Part shown: positions 14,700-23,727 of the stretch, piece after piece
Numbering within the stretch: position 1 is the stretch's first letter
How the letters are laid out: the number at the start of each line of letters is the position of its first letter
Assembly (NCBI GenBank): GCA_036645835.1
Contig: JAVXNK010000001.1
Location: 320,856 to 384,855 of the forward strand
DNA: 64,000 nucleotides
Reading direction: 5' to 3'
From: Angelakisella sp036645835
GTDB lineage: Bacteria > Bacillota > Clostridia > Oscillospirales > Ruminococcaceae
Made by a program: the position numbers and the translations under genes
The notes under the pieces: generated by a model
The model's input: the letters and a program-made list of their open reading frames with translations, nothing else
What the model was told of the DNA's origin: nothing
Databases searched by the model: none

Positions 14700-16493
14700 T
14701 CATTCCGTTGATTCACTTTTACTTAGATATCGCCACAGTGTTGTGCGGCTAATCCCAAGCTGGCGCGCGGCAGCTGCACGATTGCCATTGTGTGTGGCAA
14801 TCGCCTGCTGCACTACGTTGCGAGTTGCTTCCTCGAGTGTGCATGTGGTATCCATGGCTGTGACGGTAGGAGTAACACTGCGGTGAAGAGAGCGTTCCTT
14901 GTTCAGCAGCTCGGCAACAACACTGCTGCGGATGTAGGTTGAGGTTGTCAGGGTGGCAAGTGTCTGTAGCGCATACTTGAACTGGGTGTAGTTGTTGGGC
15001 CAGTCATATTGGCGTAGCAGTTCAATTGCACGCGGTTCAAAACCAGAGAGCTGTTTGCCCAGTTCAAGATTCATACTGCCCAGATAGAGACTGGCTAACG
15101 ATGGAATTTCATCCGAGCGATTGCGTAGTGGTGGCAGATTCAGTGTAAAACACCCTATCTGGGTACAGAAGCGGCGCATGATATCGGGCGCTGGCTCGCT
15201 CTCGCGGTAGGCGCAGGAAAACAGCAGCCGCACTCGGCGCGCCAGACCAGTCTCCTGAATTGCCGCCAGTAGCTCAGGTGCGCGCTCCTTGGACAGAGAC
15301 TCGAAATTTTGAAAGTAAACCGTGTTTCCGGATGCGTTTAGCGGTGAACTGTGGTGATTAAGCAGAAAATCCCAGCTTTTTTCATTTATCAGAAGGCAGT
15401 TTACTGCGACAAAAGAATTGTTGACGAGCGAACTATGTAGGTACAAATATCTAGCAAGCTGCTCTTTGCCAGTGCCCGGTTCACCACTAATCATGATTGG
15501 CTGGCGTACATTGGCAAGTGTCTGAATCTGGGTGTCAAGCGCTCCCATAGCCCCGCTGATGCTGTAGAAACTATTCATGAGCAGATATTCGCATTCGCCC
15601 TTGTTTAGAAAGCGTAGTCCCGCCCAGTGTGTGTGCAGGGGAATGCGCGATGGTACGCAATAAAACAAAGAGTACGATGTGGTGTTCATCAACAAGGTTT
15701 GTGCTGTGATGCTGTACAGCTGGTCGCGATCGCTGTAATAGAACTTGAGAGAACCGATGGCGGGAACCTCATGTAGATATAGACACAGTGCTTTGGCAAG
15801 CTCGGCAGGCGGTTCGGTAGGACTGCTGTAAAACACACCTCCATCTCTGTTCAGCACGACAACGCGACCGTTCTGTCCTTGGGTGATGCTGCGCAAAAAT
15901 AAATTCTCCTGTCGCAAACGTCTGAACCAAGCACTGATGCCCAGTGCTTGGTCGATAGCCACGTGTAGGCTTTCTACGCCCGATGTGATAAGGAAAGCAT
16001 CCAGCCCCATCTGCCGAGCGATGGTGTGGGTGATCATGTCACAGACGACCATACGATAGTCGCCCTGCTTCAGTCGTTCCAGTGTGTACATCACTTCCTG
16101 GGCACTGTGCACCGTCAAAATATCCAGATTGTAGTTCAGAAGGTCACAGAGGGTGTGTGCTGGCTCGGTAATATTGGGGAAACCAACAATTGCGTATAGA
16201 CTGGAATAGTTTTCTGCCAACTTCATGGCGCACAGCACGTCATAGACCGACAGCGGAATCTCAACCACAGGGAGCTCGGTTACCTGCCGAATCAAGGTCG
16301 CCGTGCCTCCGCGTGAGATAATGCAATCGTAGGCATGGGGTGGCATACGCTGTACGATTGCGACACCATCCTCAAGGTCACCAGTGTATATATCCAGCTG
16401 CACATGTGGGTATGCCTGTGCCACACGCTCCATAGCGGTGTGCATACCTTCGTAAGGCGCGATACCTAGAATACGAGTACGTGATTCAACCAT
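14700..16493 (-). CDS. PrpR-type regulator with degenerate AAA+ domain
   Basis: A 597-residue transcription regulator. Residues ~1-170 resemble the PrpR N-terminal sensor (ILGIAPYEGM, YDCIISRGGTATLI, VVEIPLSVYDVL), a periplasmic-binding-like domain for small carboxylic acids. After a linker comes an AAA+ module with Walker A GEPGTGKEQ (~335-343) and LPPLRNRSDEIP, and a Fis-type HTH at the C-terminus (NRAAAARQLGISRTTLWRYL). The GAFTGA loop that contacts sigma-54 cannot be found where it should be, so it probably works with the main sigma factor. It is divergent from the DUF1537 kinase operon, which it most likely controls in response to an acid-sugar intermediate (inference). Confidence 0.8.
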   Translation of the reverse strand: MVESRTRILGIAPYEGMHTAMERVAQAYPHVQLDIYTGDLEDGVAIVQRMPPHAYDCIISRGGTATLIRQVTELPVVEIPLSVYDVLCAMKLAENYSSLYAIVGFPNITEPAHTLCDLLNYNLDILTVHSAQEVMYTLERLKQGDYRMVVCDMITHTIARQMGLDAFLITSGVESLHVAIDQALGISAWFRRLRQENLFLRSITQGQNGRVVVLNRDGGVFYSSPTEPPAELAKALCLYLHEVPAIGSLKFYYSDRDQLYSITAQTLLMNTTSYSLFYCVPSRIPLHTHWAGLRFLNKGECEYLLMNSFYSISGAMGALDTQIQTLANVRQPIMISGEPGTGKEQLARYLYLHSSLVNNSFVAVNCLLINEKSWDFLLNHHSSPLNASGNTVYFQNFESLSKERAPELLAAIQETGLARRVRLLFSCAYRESEPAPDIMRRFCTQIGCFTLNLPPLRNRSDEIPSLASLYLGSMNLELGKQLSGFEPRAIELLRQYDWPNNYTQFKYALQTLATLTTSTYIRSSVVAELLNKERSLHRSVTPTVTAMDTTCTLEEATRNVVQQAIATHNGNRAAAARQLGISRTTLWRYLSKSESTE

Positions 16494-16569
16494 GGCGAGT
16501 TCCTCCGTTCATCTTTGGGACTATTATACCAGAGCTGCGGACTAAATGCATTAAATATATGTTCAATTA

Positions 16570-16625
16570 TGAAACGTTATAAAGGGGGATTTGCATAGTT
16601 TTTTAAATTTGTTTCAAAATATAAC
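16570..16625. promoter_or_regulatory. Candidate operator for the PrpR-type regulator
   Basis: TGAAAC (16570-16575) and CGTTATA (16575-16581) both recur inverted as GTTTCA (16611-16616) and TATAACG (16619-16625), about four helical turns apart, in the AT-rich gap between the divergent regulator and kinase genes. Two-site binding by the regulator is plausible but untested. Confidence 0.35.
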
Positions 16626-16716
16626 GCATTTGCGGTGTTTTTTCCGTGCAAAGCTAAAGAAAATACGGCATAATGGTGTCAACGAAGATAAGCAACAACA
16701 GAGAGGGGAGAGCATC

Positions 16717-17967
16717 ATTCTTCTTTTAATTATTGCGGACGATTTCACCGGTGCACTGGATACCGGTGTACAGTTTGCGGCCCACGGGATAGAGACCCGT
16801 GTGGGCGTGGGGCCCGAGGTGGATTTTGCTGCCTACCAGGTAAAGGTTCTGGTTGTTGACATTGAAACGCGTCATTTGCCGGCTGCTGAAGCGTATAATG
16901 TGGTCGCAAAACTGACTAGACGTGCCAAAGAGGCAGGTGTCCGCTATATCTATAAAAAGACCGATTCGGCACTACGCGGCAATATCGGTGCAGAGCTCGC
17001 CGCAGTACTAGATGCAAGCGGAAGCACACAGCTGGCATTTTTACCAGCATTTCCCCAGATTGGACGCATCACCCAAGGCGGTGTTCATTATGTAGATGGT
17101 GTGCCGGTTACCGAAAGTCCGTTTGGCATCGACCCATTTGCTCCGGTGAAGCACTCGGTAGTGACCGAACTGCTTGCGGAGCAGTGCGACCTGCCGAGCC
17201 GGAGCTTCCCAGCGCTGAAGGAGGGGGAAGCCGTGCCGCAGGATAAAGGCATTCTGGTATTTGATGCGGAAAATGCCACAGAGCTCTACAGCACAGGTCT
17301 CCAGATGCTGGGACAGGGAAAGCTTCAGATTATGGCGGGCTGTGCTGGGTTTGCTGCGGTGCTGCCTGAGCTGCTTGGTATTGAGGCGGAGAAAGTCCGC
17401 CAACCACCACAGCTTGAGCCACGGCTGCTGGTTGTCTGCGGCAGCGTAAACCCTATTACCCAAATACAACTAGACACTGCCGAAAAAGCCGGGTTTGCCC
17501 GCCTGCGCCTAACACCAAGCCAAAAGCTGGAGTGTGGTTACTGGAAAAGCAAGGAGGGCGAGGCCGAGCTTGCTGGCATTGAAGAGATGCTGGCAGCAAA
17601 CCCCTACTGCATAATTGAAACCAACGACCTGGGGAGCAATCAACTGACTGCCGATTATGCCGCACAGCTTGGCATCAACCTTGAAACGATGCGGGTGCGC
17701 ATTGCCGGAGGGCTTGGACACTTGGTGGAAGCCATCTTCACTAGCCCGTCGCTGGGAACGTTGCTACTGACCGGTGGCGATACACTACTACAGTGCATGA
17801 CTTGCGTTGGTGTCAAGGAGCTAGAACCTATCTGTGAGTTGGAACAGGGGATTGTACTGGCAGGCTTTACCTACAACGGCCGCACACGCCATGTGATTAC
17901 CAAGTCGGGCGGCTTTGGGCAGGAGACATTGTTGACGAATCTGGCCGCACGCATGGCCCATCAATAA
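16717..17967 (+). CDS. DUF1537 four-carbon acid sugar kinase family protein, apparent ATT start
   Basis: A ~416-residue member of the DUF1537 kinases (OtnK/DtnK/LtnK group), which phosphorylate acids such as threonate and erythronate at C4. The N-terminal sugar-binding motif is LLLIIADDFTGALDTGVQ, RYIYKKTDSALRGN follows, and the C-terminal nucleotide-binding part has LLLTGGDTLLQCM (~349) and GGFGQETLL. Homologues begin a few residues before IIADDFTG. In frame there is only a distant TTG (16591) without a ribosome-binding site, whereas AGGGGAG (16704-16710) precedes ATC 16714 and ATT 16717, so ATT is the likely start. First gene of an operon with a PdxA-like dehydrogenase, the usual partner. 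Confidence 0.85.
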   Translation: MLLLIIADDFTGALDTGVQFAAHGIETRVGVGPEVDFAAYQVKVLVVDIETRHLPAAEAYNVVAKLTRRAKEAGVRYIYKKTDSALRGNIGAELAAVLDASGSTQLAFLPAFPQIGRITQGGVHYVDGVPVTESPFGIDPFAPVKHSVVTELLAEQCDLPSRSFPALKEGEAVPQDKGILVFDAENATELYSTGLQMLGQGKLQIMAGCAGFAAVLPELLGIEAEKVRQPPQLEPRLLVVCGSVNPITQIQLDTAEKAGFARLRLTPSQKLECGYWKSKEGEAELAGIEEMLAANPYCIIETNDLGSNQLTADYAAQLGINLETMRVRIAGGLGHLVEAIFTSPSLGTLLLTGGDTLLQCMTCVGVKELEPICELEQGIVLAGFTYNGRTRHVITKSGGFGQETLLTNLAARMAHQ

Positions 17968-17990
17968 TATTATATAATGGGGGTACAAAC

Positions 17991-19151
17991 ATGACCTACG
18001 CAAAACTACCCGGACTAACATGGGATGGAACAATCTACGAGAACGAGGAGATGGGCACGCGGGAGGCCCTGATACCTCACGGCGGTTATCCCAGCGCACA
18101 TTCTCCGGCAATGGTAGAGCTACCCAGTGGCGATCTGCTGTGTTGCTGGTTCGCCGGCACCTATGAGGGCAGTGCCGACACACACATCATCTGCTCCCTC
18201 CTGCCCAGCGACAGCACCGCCTGGCTGCCTCCTGTCGATATCTCTGGCGACCCCACCCGTAGCGAGCAGAATCCATCGCTGTTCTATGGGCCGGATAACG
18301 CAGTATGGGCAATGTATACTGCCCAGCTCGACCGTCAGGCTGACAAAGACAACATGCAGTTTACCGCCGTGGTTCGGTGTCAAAAGAGCACTGACGGTGG
18401 CAGGACCTGGGGTTCTTATGAAACGATCTTCCCCGAGGAGGGTACATTCTGCCGTCAGCCAATTCAAGTATTGTCCAATGGCAGCTGGATTTTTGCCAAC
18501 TGGCTCTGCACCGACTCAGCAGAGGGTCTGTCTGGTGACCCCACCGGCTTTCGTATTTCCCAGGATCAGGGTAAGAGCTGGCGCATGGTTATGATGCCAA
18601 AGAGCAACGGACACGTCCATGCAAATGTGATTGAGCTGGAGCCGGGGCATCTGGTTGCCTTCATGCGCAACCGCGAGGCTTACCGTATTCACCGCAGCGA
18701 ATCTTTTGATTGGGGTGAGAGTTGGAGTGAGCCCAAGCCCACCCCCCTGCCCAACAACAACTCTAGTATCAGCGGCATCAAGCTACAAAGTGGACGCATT
18801 GCTATCGCCTACAACCCCACCTGCACGGCAGAACCAAAGCCCGGCAAGGCTGCATGGCCTGGTCTGCGCTGCCCTGTGGCAGTAGCACTGTCCGAGGATG
18901 GCGGGTTGACATTTCCAATTATCCGCTGGATGGAACGGGGTGAAGGCTACATAGGTGACGAGAACAAGACCAACAACAAGCAGTATGAATATCCATATCT
19001 CATGCAGAGCCGTGATGGCATGCTGCACCTGACCTACGCTGCCCGCACCCGCAAGGGTGTCAAATATGTCCGTTTTAGCGAGCGAGATGTCATGGGCGAA
19101 AAGCGCGAAACCATGGGGCTATATAACCCCACCGCTGCGCAGATCCACTGA
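17991..19151 (+). CDS. Sialidase-like (BNR) beta-propeller protein, cytoplasmic
   Basis: A 386-residue protein with at least three Asp-box repeats of the sialidase fold: STDGGRTWGS (~131), SQDQGKSW (~188) and SFDWGESW (~239), plus YPSAHSPAMVELPSGDLL near the N-terminus. There is no signal peptide or anchor, so it is intracellular and would act on an imported substrate. The family includes exo-sialidases but also enzymes and lyases for other acidic sugars. With the acid-sugar kinase and dehydrogenase beside it, cleavage of an imported acidic glycoside is a reasonable guess; sialidase activity should not be assumed. ATG 17991 follows GGGGG. Confidence 0.75.
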   Translation: MTYAKLPGLTWDGTIYENEEMGTREALIPHGGYPSAHSPAMVELPSGDLLCCWFAGTYEGSADTHIICSLLPSDSTAWLPPVDISGDPTRSEQNPSLFYGPDNAVWAMYTAQLDRQADKDNMQFTAVVRCQKSTDGGRTWGSYETIFPEEGTFCRQPIQVLSNGSWIFANWLCTDSAEGLSGDPTGFRISQDQGKSWRMVMMPKSNGHVHANVIELEPGHLVAFMRNREAYRIHRSESFDWGESWSEPKPTPLPNNNSSISGIKLQSGRIAIAYNPTCTAEPKPGKAAWPGLRCPVAVALSEDGGLTFPIIRWMERGEGYIGDENKTNNKQYEYPYLMQSRDGMLHLTYAARTRKGVKYVRFSERDVMGEKRETMGLYNPTAAQIH

Positions 19152-19185
19152 ACGGACCAAGACACTCATAAAGGAGGGCAATAAT

Positions 19186-20352
19186 ATGCTAGCAAAATAC
19201 AATATAAAAATGCCTCGCATCGTATATGGAGGCGAGGATGCAGTAGAGAATATCACGGAAATTATCAGGACCAGCAAAGCAAAGCGTGTGGCTATGTTTA
19301 CCGACAAGGGTATCGAGGCATGTGGATTGTTCGCACTGACAGAGGCTGCTGTTAAGGCTGCCGATGTGGATTACTATATTCTGGATGAGTTGCCACCAGA
19401 GCCCTCCTACATAGATGTGCAAAAGATTGTTGAGCAGTTTAAGGTATCTGGTGCAGACCTAATTGTCGCCTGCGGCGGGGGCTCGGTGCTGGATACCGCC
19501 AAGCTGGCAAGTGTACTAGTCACCCATGAGTATACCATTAAGGATTTGCTAGATAACCCCAGTATGGCACAGAAGTGTGTACCAATTGTTCTCATTCCCA
19601 CCACCGCGGGAACTGGGGCGGAGGTCACTCCCAACGCCATAGTTGCTGTGCCGGAGAAGGAGATTAAGGTCGGCATTGTAAACGAGAATATGATTGCCGA
19701 CTATGTCATACTAGATGCCCGAATGATTAAGAAGCTACCTCGTAAGATTGCAGCAGCCACCGGGGTTGATGCCCTAGCCCACTGCATCGAATGCTATACC
19801 AGTAACAAGGCGAACCCATTTAGCGATATGTACGCACTGGAGGGTCTCGACCTAATTCTAAACAACATAGAAAAAGCGTGCGATGACCCCGATGCCATGG
19901 ACGAGAAGAACCGTATGCAGATGGCGGCGTACTACGGCGGTCTGGCAATTACAGCCAGCGGCACTACGGCTGTCCATGCACTAAGCTATCCACTGGGGGG
20001 CAAGTATCATATTCCCCATGGGGTGTCTAATGCCATTCTGCTTGCGCCTGTTATGCGCTTCAACAGTCAGCATCCCAATGTGCGCCAACGGCTAGCCACG
20101 GTCTATGACCGCTGCTGTCACCAGCAGAAGAGCTGTACCACCGTGGAGCAAAAGAGTAGTTGGGTGGTTGCCCGGCTCGAGAGAATCGTCAACCATCTGG
20201 ACATTCCCACCAGCCTCAAAGAATTTGGTGTTTGCACAGAGGATATAGATGGTCTGGTCGAGGCTGGGATGCAGGTGCAGCGCCTACTGGTGAACAACAT
20301 GCGCCCTGTAACTTCTGAGGATGCCCGCAAGCTATATCTGGAAATTATGTAA
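19186..20352 (+). CDS. Iron-containing alcohol dehydrogenase family protein
   Basis: A 388-residue group III Fe-ADH. The NAD(P)-binding region has DLIVACGGGSVLDTAK and IPTTAGTGAEVT. The metal ligands lie in GVDALAHCIECY and GGKYHIPHGVSNAILL. The start is ATG 19186 behind AAGGAGG; an upstream in-frame start inside the sialidase-like gene lacks support. Members reduce or oxidise small alcohols and hydroxyacids, and some reduce aldehydes released by aldolases. Here it may reduce the aldehyde from the DapA-type aldolase encoded next door (inference). Substrate unknown. Confidence 0.88.
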   Translation: MLAKYNIKMPRIVYGGEDAVENITEIIRTSKAKRVAMFTDKGIEACGLFALTEAAVKAADVDYYILDELPPEPSYIDVQKIVEQFKVSGADLIVACGGGSVLDTAKLASVLVTHEYTIKDLLDNPSMAQKCVPIVLIPTTAGTGAEVTPNAIVAVPEKEIKVGIVNENMIADYVILDARMIKKLPRKIAAATGVDALAHCIECYTSNKANPFSDMYALEGLDLILNNIEKACDDPDAMDEKNRMQMAAYYGGLAITASGTTAVHALSYPLGGKYHIPHGVSNAILLAPVMRFNSQHPNVRQRLATVYDRCCHQQKSCTTVEQKSSWVVARLERIVNHLDIPTSLKEFGVCTEDIDGLVEAGMQVQRLLVNNMRPVTSEDARKLYLEIM

Positions 20353-20393
20353 GTAGCTTATTTGTAAAATATAAACAATGAAGGAGAAGAACT

Positions 20394-21302
20394 ATGAAAC
20401 CCGTAGAGATTAAAGGCATTGTTCCACCAATCATCACTCCCATGAACGACGACGAATCTATCAATGTAGCGGAGCTACGCAACCAAGTCAACCGCCAGAT
20501 TGAAGGCGGCGTACACGCACTGTTCTGCTTCGGCACCAATGGCGAGGGCTATATCCTGAACGGCAAGGAGAAGGAGCTGGTTCTGCGCACCGTCATTGAG
20601 GAAACAAACGGCCGCATTCCTGTCTATGCGGGCACCGGCTGTGTGTCCACCAAGGAGACCATTGAGCAGAGCAGGATGGCCATGGAGCTGGGTGCAGACG
20701 TGCTGTCTATCATTGCCCCAAGCTTTGCCGAGGCCAGCCAGAACGAGCTGTACGAGCACTACAAGACGGTGGCTGCCGCTGTCGACATGCCTGTCGTGCT
20801 GTATAACATCCCCGCCCGCACAGGCAACACACTGGCTCCTGCCACCGTTGCCCGCCTGGCACAGATAGATAACATTGTGGGTGCCAAGGACTCCTCCGGC
20901 AACTTCGTCAACATACTGGGCTACATCGATGCAGGCAAAAGCAAGCAGAATGGTACCTTCTCCACTCTGTCCGGCAACGACCAGCTCATCATCTGGAACC
21001 TGCTGGCAGGAGGTACTGGTGGTATTGCAGGCTGCGCAAACGTCTACCCACGCGTCATGGCATCCATTTATGACCTGTTTGTAGCAGGCAAGATTGAGGA
21101 AGCTAAGGCTGCCAACGCGACCATACAGTCCTTCCGCGCCTGTTTCAAGTATGGCAACCCCAACACCATCGTCAAGACCGCTGTTGCGCTGCTGGGGCAC
21201 AATGTGGGCAAGTGCCGTGCACCGTTCAACCAGGTGCCGGAAGAGGGCATCGAGGCACTGAAGAAGGTGCTTGCCGAGAACGCAGCAAAGGGTATGAGCT
21301 AA
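20394..21302 (+). CDS. DapA/NanA-family aldolase or dehydratase
   Basis: A 302-residue class I aldolase-type TIM barrel. GTNGEGYILNGKEKE is the carboxylate-binding loop, LYNIPARTGN carries the catalytic tyrosine and GAKDSSGNF the Schiff-base lysine. It looks more like dihydrodipicolinate synthase-type enzymes of unknown substrate than like the two sialic acid lyase-like paralogues at 34920 and 42523. In this operon a catabolic role, cleaving or dehydrating a keto-acid sugar, is more likely than lysine synthesis. ATG follows AAGGAGAAG. Confidence 0.85.
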   Translation: MKPVEIKGIVPPIITPMNDDESINVAELRNQVNRQIEGGVHALFCFGTNGEGYILNGKEKELVLRTVIEETNGRIPVYAGTGCVSTKETIEQSRMAMELGADVLSIIAPSFAEASQNELYEHYKTVAAAVDMPVVLYNIPARTGNTLAPATVARLAQIDNIVGAKDSSGNFVNILGYIDAGKSKQNGTFSTLSGNDQLIIWNLLAGGTGGIAGCANVYPRVMASIYDLFVAGKIEEAKAANATIQSFRACFKYGNPNTIVKTAVALLGHNVGKCRAPFNQVPEEGIEALKKVLAENAAKGMS

Positions 21303-21315
21303 GGAGGGTTAGGTG

Positions 21316-22380
21316 ATGAACAAGCCGATTATCGGCATTACCATGGGCGACCCTGCTGGCAACGGCCCCGAAATTACCGTAAAAGCACTAGCGAATGCCG
21401 ATATTTACAATCGCTGCCGTCCCATTGTAGTTGGTGATATTAAGATGATTGAGCAGGCGACCCGCTTTGTCGGTCGCACTGACATGAAGCTACACCTCTG
21501 TCAGGAGGTTTCAGACGCGCTCTTTACCCCCGATACAATTGATGTGCTGCACATGGAATTAATCCCCGATGTTGAAGCATTCCCCATCGGTCAGGTGAGC
21601 GTAGCGGGTGGAAACGCCGCATTCCAGTGTGTGCGCAAGGTAATCCAGCTGGCACTGGCAGGTGAAGTGGATGCCACCTGTACCAACGCCCTCAACAAGG
21701 AGGCGATGAACAAGGCACTCGAGTTCTATCATGGCGAGCAGTCGGATGGACACACCCATTTTGACGGGCACACGGAAATTTACGCTACCTATACCAACAC
21801 TAAGAAGTACACCATGATGCTGGCACACCATGACCTGCGTGTTGTACACGTATCTACCCATGTTTCGCTTCGTGAGGCCTGCGACCGCACCAAGAAAGCA
21901 CGGGTACTCGAAGTGATCGAGATTGCAAACAGTGCCTGCAAGGAGCTTGGAATTGAAAAGCCACGCATCGCAGTGGCGGGGCTGAACCCCCACTGTGGCG
22001 AAAACGGGCTCTTTGGCACCGAGGAGACTGAGGAAATCAAGCCCGCTATCGAGGCTGCCAAGGGCAAGGGTATCAACGCCATCGGACCTATCCCACCGGA
22101 TAGCGTTTTTTCCGAGGCGCTGGGCGGTTGGTATGACATCGTGGTCTGCATGTACCACGACCAAGGTCACATTCCCCTCAAAACCGTGGGCTTTGTCTAC
22201 GACCGAGATAAACAGTCCTGGCAGGCTGTCGAGGGGGTCAACGTCACACTGGGTCTGCCAATTATCCGCACCAGTGTTGACCACGGCACCAGCTTTGCAC
22301 TGGCAGGCAAGGGCAGTTGCAACGAGCTAAGTTTGGTAAATGCCATTGACTATGCAATCCGCATGGCAAGCAACAAATAA
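21316..22380 (+). CDS. pdxA2: PdxA-like 4-phosphate hydroxyacid dehydrogenase (PdxA2 type)
   Basis: A 354-residue metal- and NAD-dependent oxidative decarboxylase of the PdxA family. It has ITMGDPAGNGPEITVKAL at the N-terminus, GHTHFDGHTEIYA, VAGLNPHCGENG, and the metal site MYHDQGHIPLK (~278). Alone in a vitamin B6 pathway it would be 4-hydroxythreonine-4-phosphate dehydrogenase. In a cluster with a DUF1537 kinase it is more likely PdxA2, which turns 4-phosphothreonate or 4-phosphoerythronate into dihydroxyacetone phosphate and CO2. Start at ATG 21316, with GTG 21313 possible; AGGAGG is at the right distance. Which four-carbon acid is used cannot be read from the sequence. Confidence 0.85.
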   Translation: MNKPIIGITMGDPAGNGPEITVKALANADIYNRCRPIVVGDIKMIEQATRFVGRTDMKLHLCQEVSDALFTPDTIDVLHMELIPDVEAFPIGQVSVAGGNAAFQCVRKVIQLALAGEVDATCTNALNKEAMNKALEFYHGEQSDGHTHFDGHTEIYATYTNTKKYTMMLAHHDLRVVHVSTHVSLREACDRTKKARVLEVIEIANSACKELGIEKPRIAVAGLNPHCGENGLFGTEETEEIKPAIEAAKGKGINAIGPIPPDSVFSEALGGWYDIVVCMYHDQGHIPLKTVGFVYDRDKQSWQAVEGVNVTLGLPIIRTSVDHGTSFALAGKGSCNELSLVNAIDYAIRMASNK

Positions 22381-22399
22381 AAACGAGGAGGAACCCATT

Positions 22400-23677
22400 A
22401 TGACAGTTCCAATGATTATCGCTCTGGCAATCACTATCCTCATGATTATCCTAATCATGCTAGACAAACTCCCATTTGGTGCACCACCTCTGCTTGCCTG
22501 TCTACTGCTGGTCGTGTTTGGCGTTGCCGACCTTAAAACCGCTTTTGCAGGTTTCTCCAACCCTACCATTATCATGCTTGCTTCCTTTATGGCGATTATT
22601 GCCGCGTTGCAAAAGACCAGCTTTATTACCACATTCAAAAACGCCATGTTCAACATGGCAAGCAAGGGCGGCTTCAAGGCGTATGTCCTTATGATTCTAG
22701 TAGTCATGCTGGGCTGTAGCCTATTTGGTACCGGCTCTACTGCCTACTATGTCCTAACCATTGGACTACTTTCCGCACTGCCTTATAGCGCAAAGCTGCC
22801 TCCCTCAAGGGTCTTAATGCCAGCAGGCTTTGCAGCCAACCACCCCTTGGCACCCTTTAACGTGGCACTACAGTACGGCATCGTTATGGCTGTCCTGCAG
22901 AGCGCCGGTGTGGTGGCAAATGTCTCACTAGTCAAGTTCTCGCTTGTCAACCTGTTTCTTTCCGTCGGCTTCTTTGTCTGGTGTCTATTTGCTTACAAAA
23001 TACTGCCCGACCATCCCATTACAGTAGCTGCCGAACCAGTAAAGGTACAGGCAGCAACCGCCACTGCCATGCCAAAATGGAAAGAGCGTGCAACCTATAT
23101 TGTCTTTGTTGCAGCGGTTGTGGGCATGATTCTGCAAAGCATTATCGGAGATACCGGTTATGCCATTACCGGTTTGGCTGTTGCTGCGTTGCTCATCCTT
23201 GGCGTCATGGACTTTAAGGAGATTCGTGACTCCATCAGCGCTCCCATCATTCTAATGTCGGCAGGTGTTATCGGTATTGCCGACGCTCTTGGCAACACAG
23301 GACTAACCAACCTTGTGGGTGAGCAGGTAGCCAAGATGCTGGGCACCAGCATCAACCCCTTTGTTCTGATTTTTGCATTCTGCATACTCACCAGCGTACT
23401 GGCAACGCTTACCGGCTCCACCATAGGTACTGTCTATGTATTTGCGCCACTTGCCATTGCAACTTGTGTGAATCTCGGACTGAATCCTACTGCGGCAGCA
23501 GCAGCAATTGTTGTTTCTGGCTGGTGTGGACACTTCCTGCCCATCGATGGCATGCCTGCAATGATTATGGGTGCCGGTAACTACAAGATTACTGAGTTTT
23601 GGAAGTTTACCATTCCTATGTACTTCATTCGTTTGCTTGCCCTGACCTGTGGTGCTCTGCTACTGTTCCCCATGTAG
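22400..23677 (+). CDS. SLC13/CitMHS-type anion permease
   Basis: A 425-residue integral membrane protein with about ten to eleven hydrophobic segments and two pseudo-repeated hairpin regions (GTGSTAYYVLTIG and LTGSTIGTVYVFAP), typical of the ion-transporter (ArsB/NhaD/DASS) superfamily. These carry di- and tricarboxylates or related anions, usually with Na+ or H+. The start is ATG 22400 behind GAGGAGG. It is the only transporter in this operon, so it is the likely uptake system for the acid sugar or acidic glycoside handled by the neighbouring enzymes. Confidence 0.82.
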   Translation: MTVPMIIALAITILMIILIMLDKLPFGAPPLLACLLLVVFGVADLKTAFAGFSNPTIIMLASFMAIIAALQKTSFITTFKNAMFNMASKGGFKAYVLMILVVMLGCSLFGTGSTAYYVLTIGLLSALPYSAKLPPSRVLMPAGFAANHPLAPFNVALQYGIVMAVLQSAGVVANVSLVKFSLVNLFLSVGFFVWCLFAYKILPDHPITVAAEPVKVQAATATAMPKWKERATYIVFVAAVVGMILQSIIGDTGYAITGLAVAALLILGVMDFKEIRDSISAPIILMSAGVIGIADALGNTGLTNLVGEQVAKMLGTSINPFVLIFAFCILTSVLATLTGSTIGTVYVFAPLAIATCVNLGLNPTAAAAAIVVSGWCGHFLPIDGMPAMIMGAGNYKITEFWKFTIPMYFIRLLALTCGALLLFPM

Positions 23678-23727
23678 GCAGAAGTCAAACAAAATGCTGA
23701 CTCAGATTTTAAGAAAGAGGTTTGATT

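Noticed and set aside
16591..17967. DUF1537 kinase starting at TTG 16591
   Set aside because: This would add 42 residues unlike the family and has no ribosome-binding site; the AT-rich stretch is promoter-like.
20394..21302. Lysine-pathway dihydrodipicolinate synthase (dapA)
   Set aside because: No lysine genes nearby; operon with acid-sugar genes and a catabolic regulator makes a degradative aldolase more likely.
20475..22284. Long antisense open frames (about 240 codons) opposite the aldolase and PdxA-like genes
   Set aside because: They mirror high-GC coding frames of strongly conserved genes, have no ribosome-binding sites and their translations look like no family.
21316..22380. Vitamin B6 biosynthetic PdxA
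   Set aside because: No other B6 genes; linkage to a DUF1537 kinase is the hallmark of the catabolic PdxA2 type.
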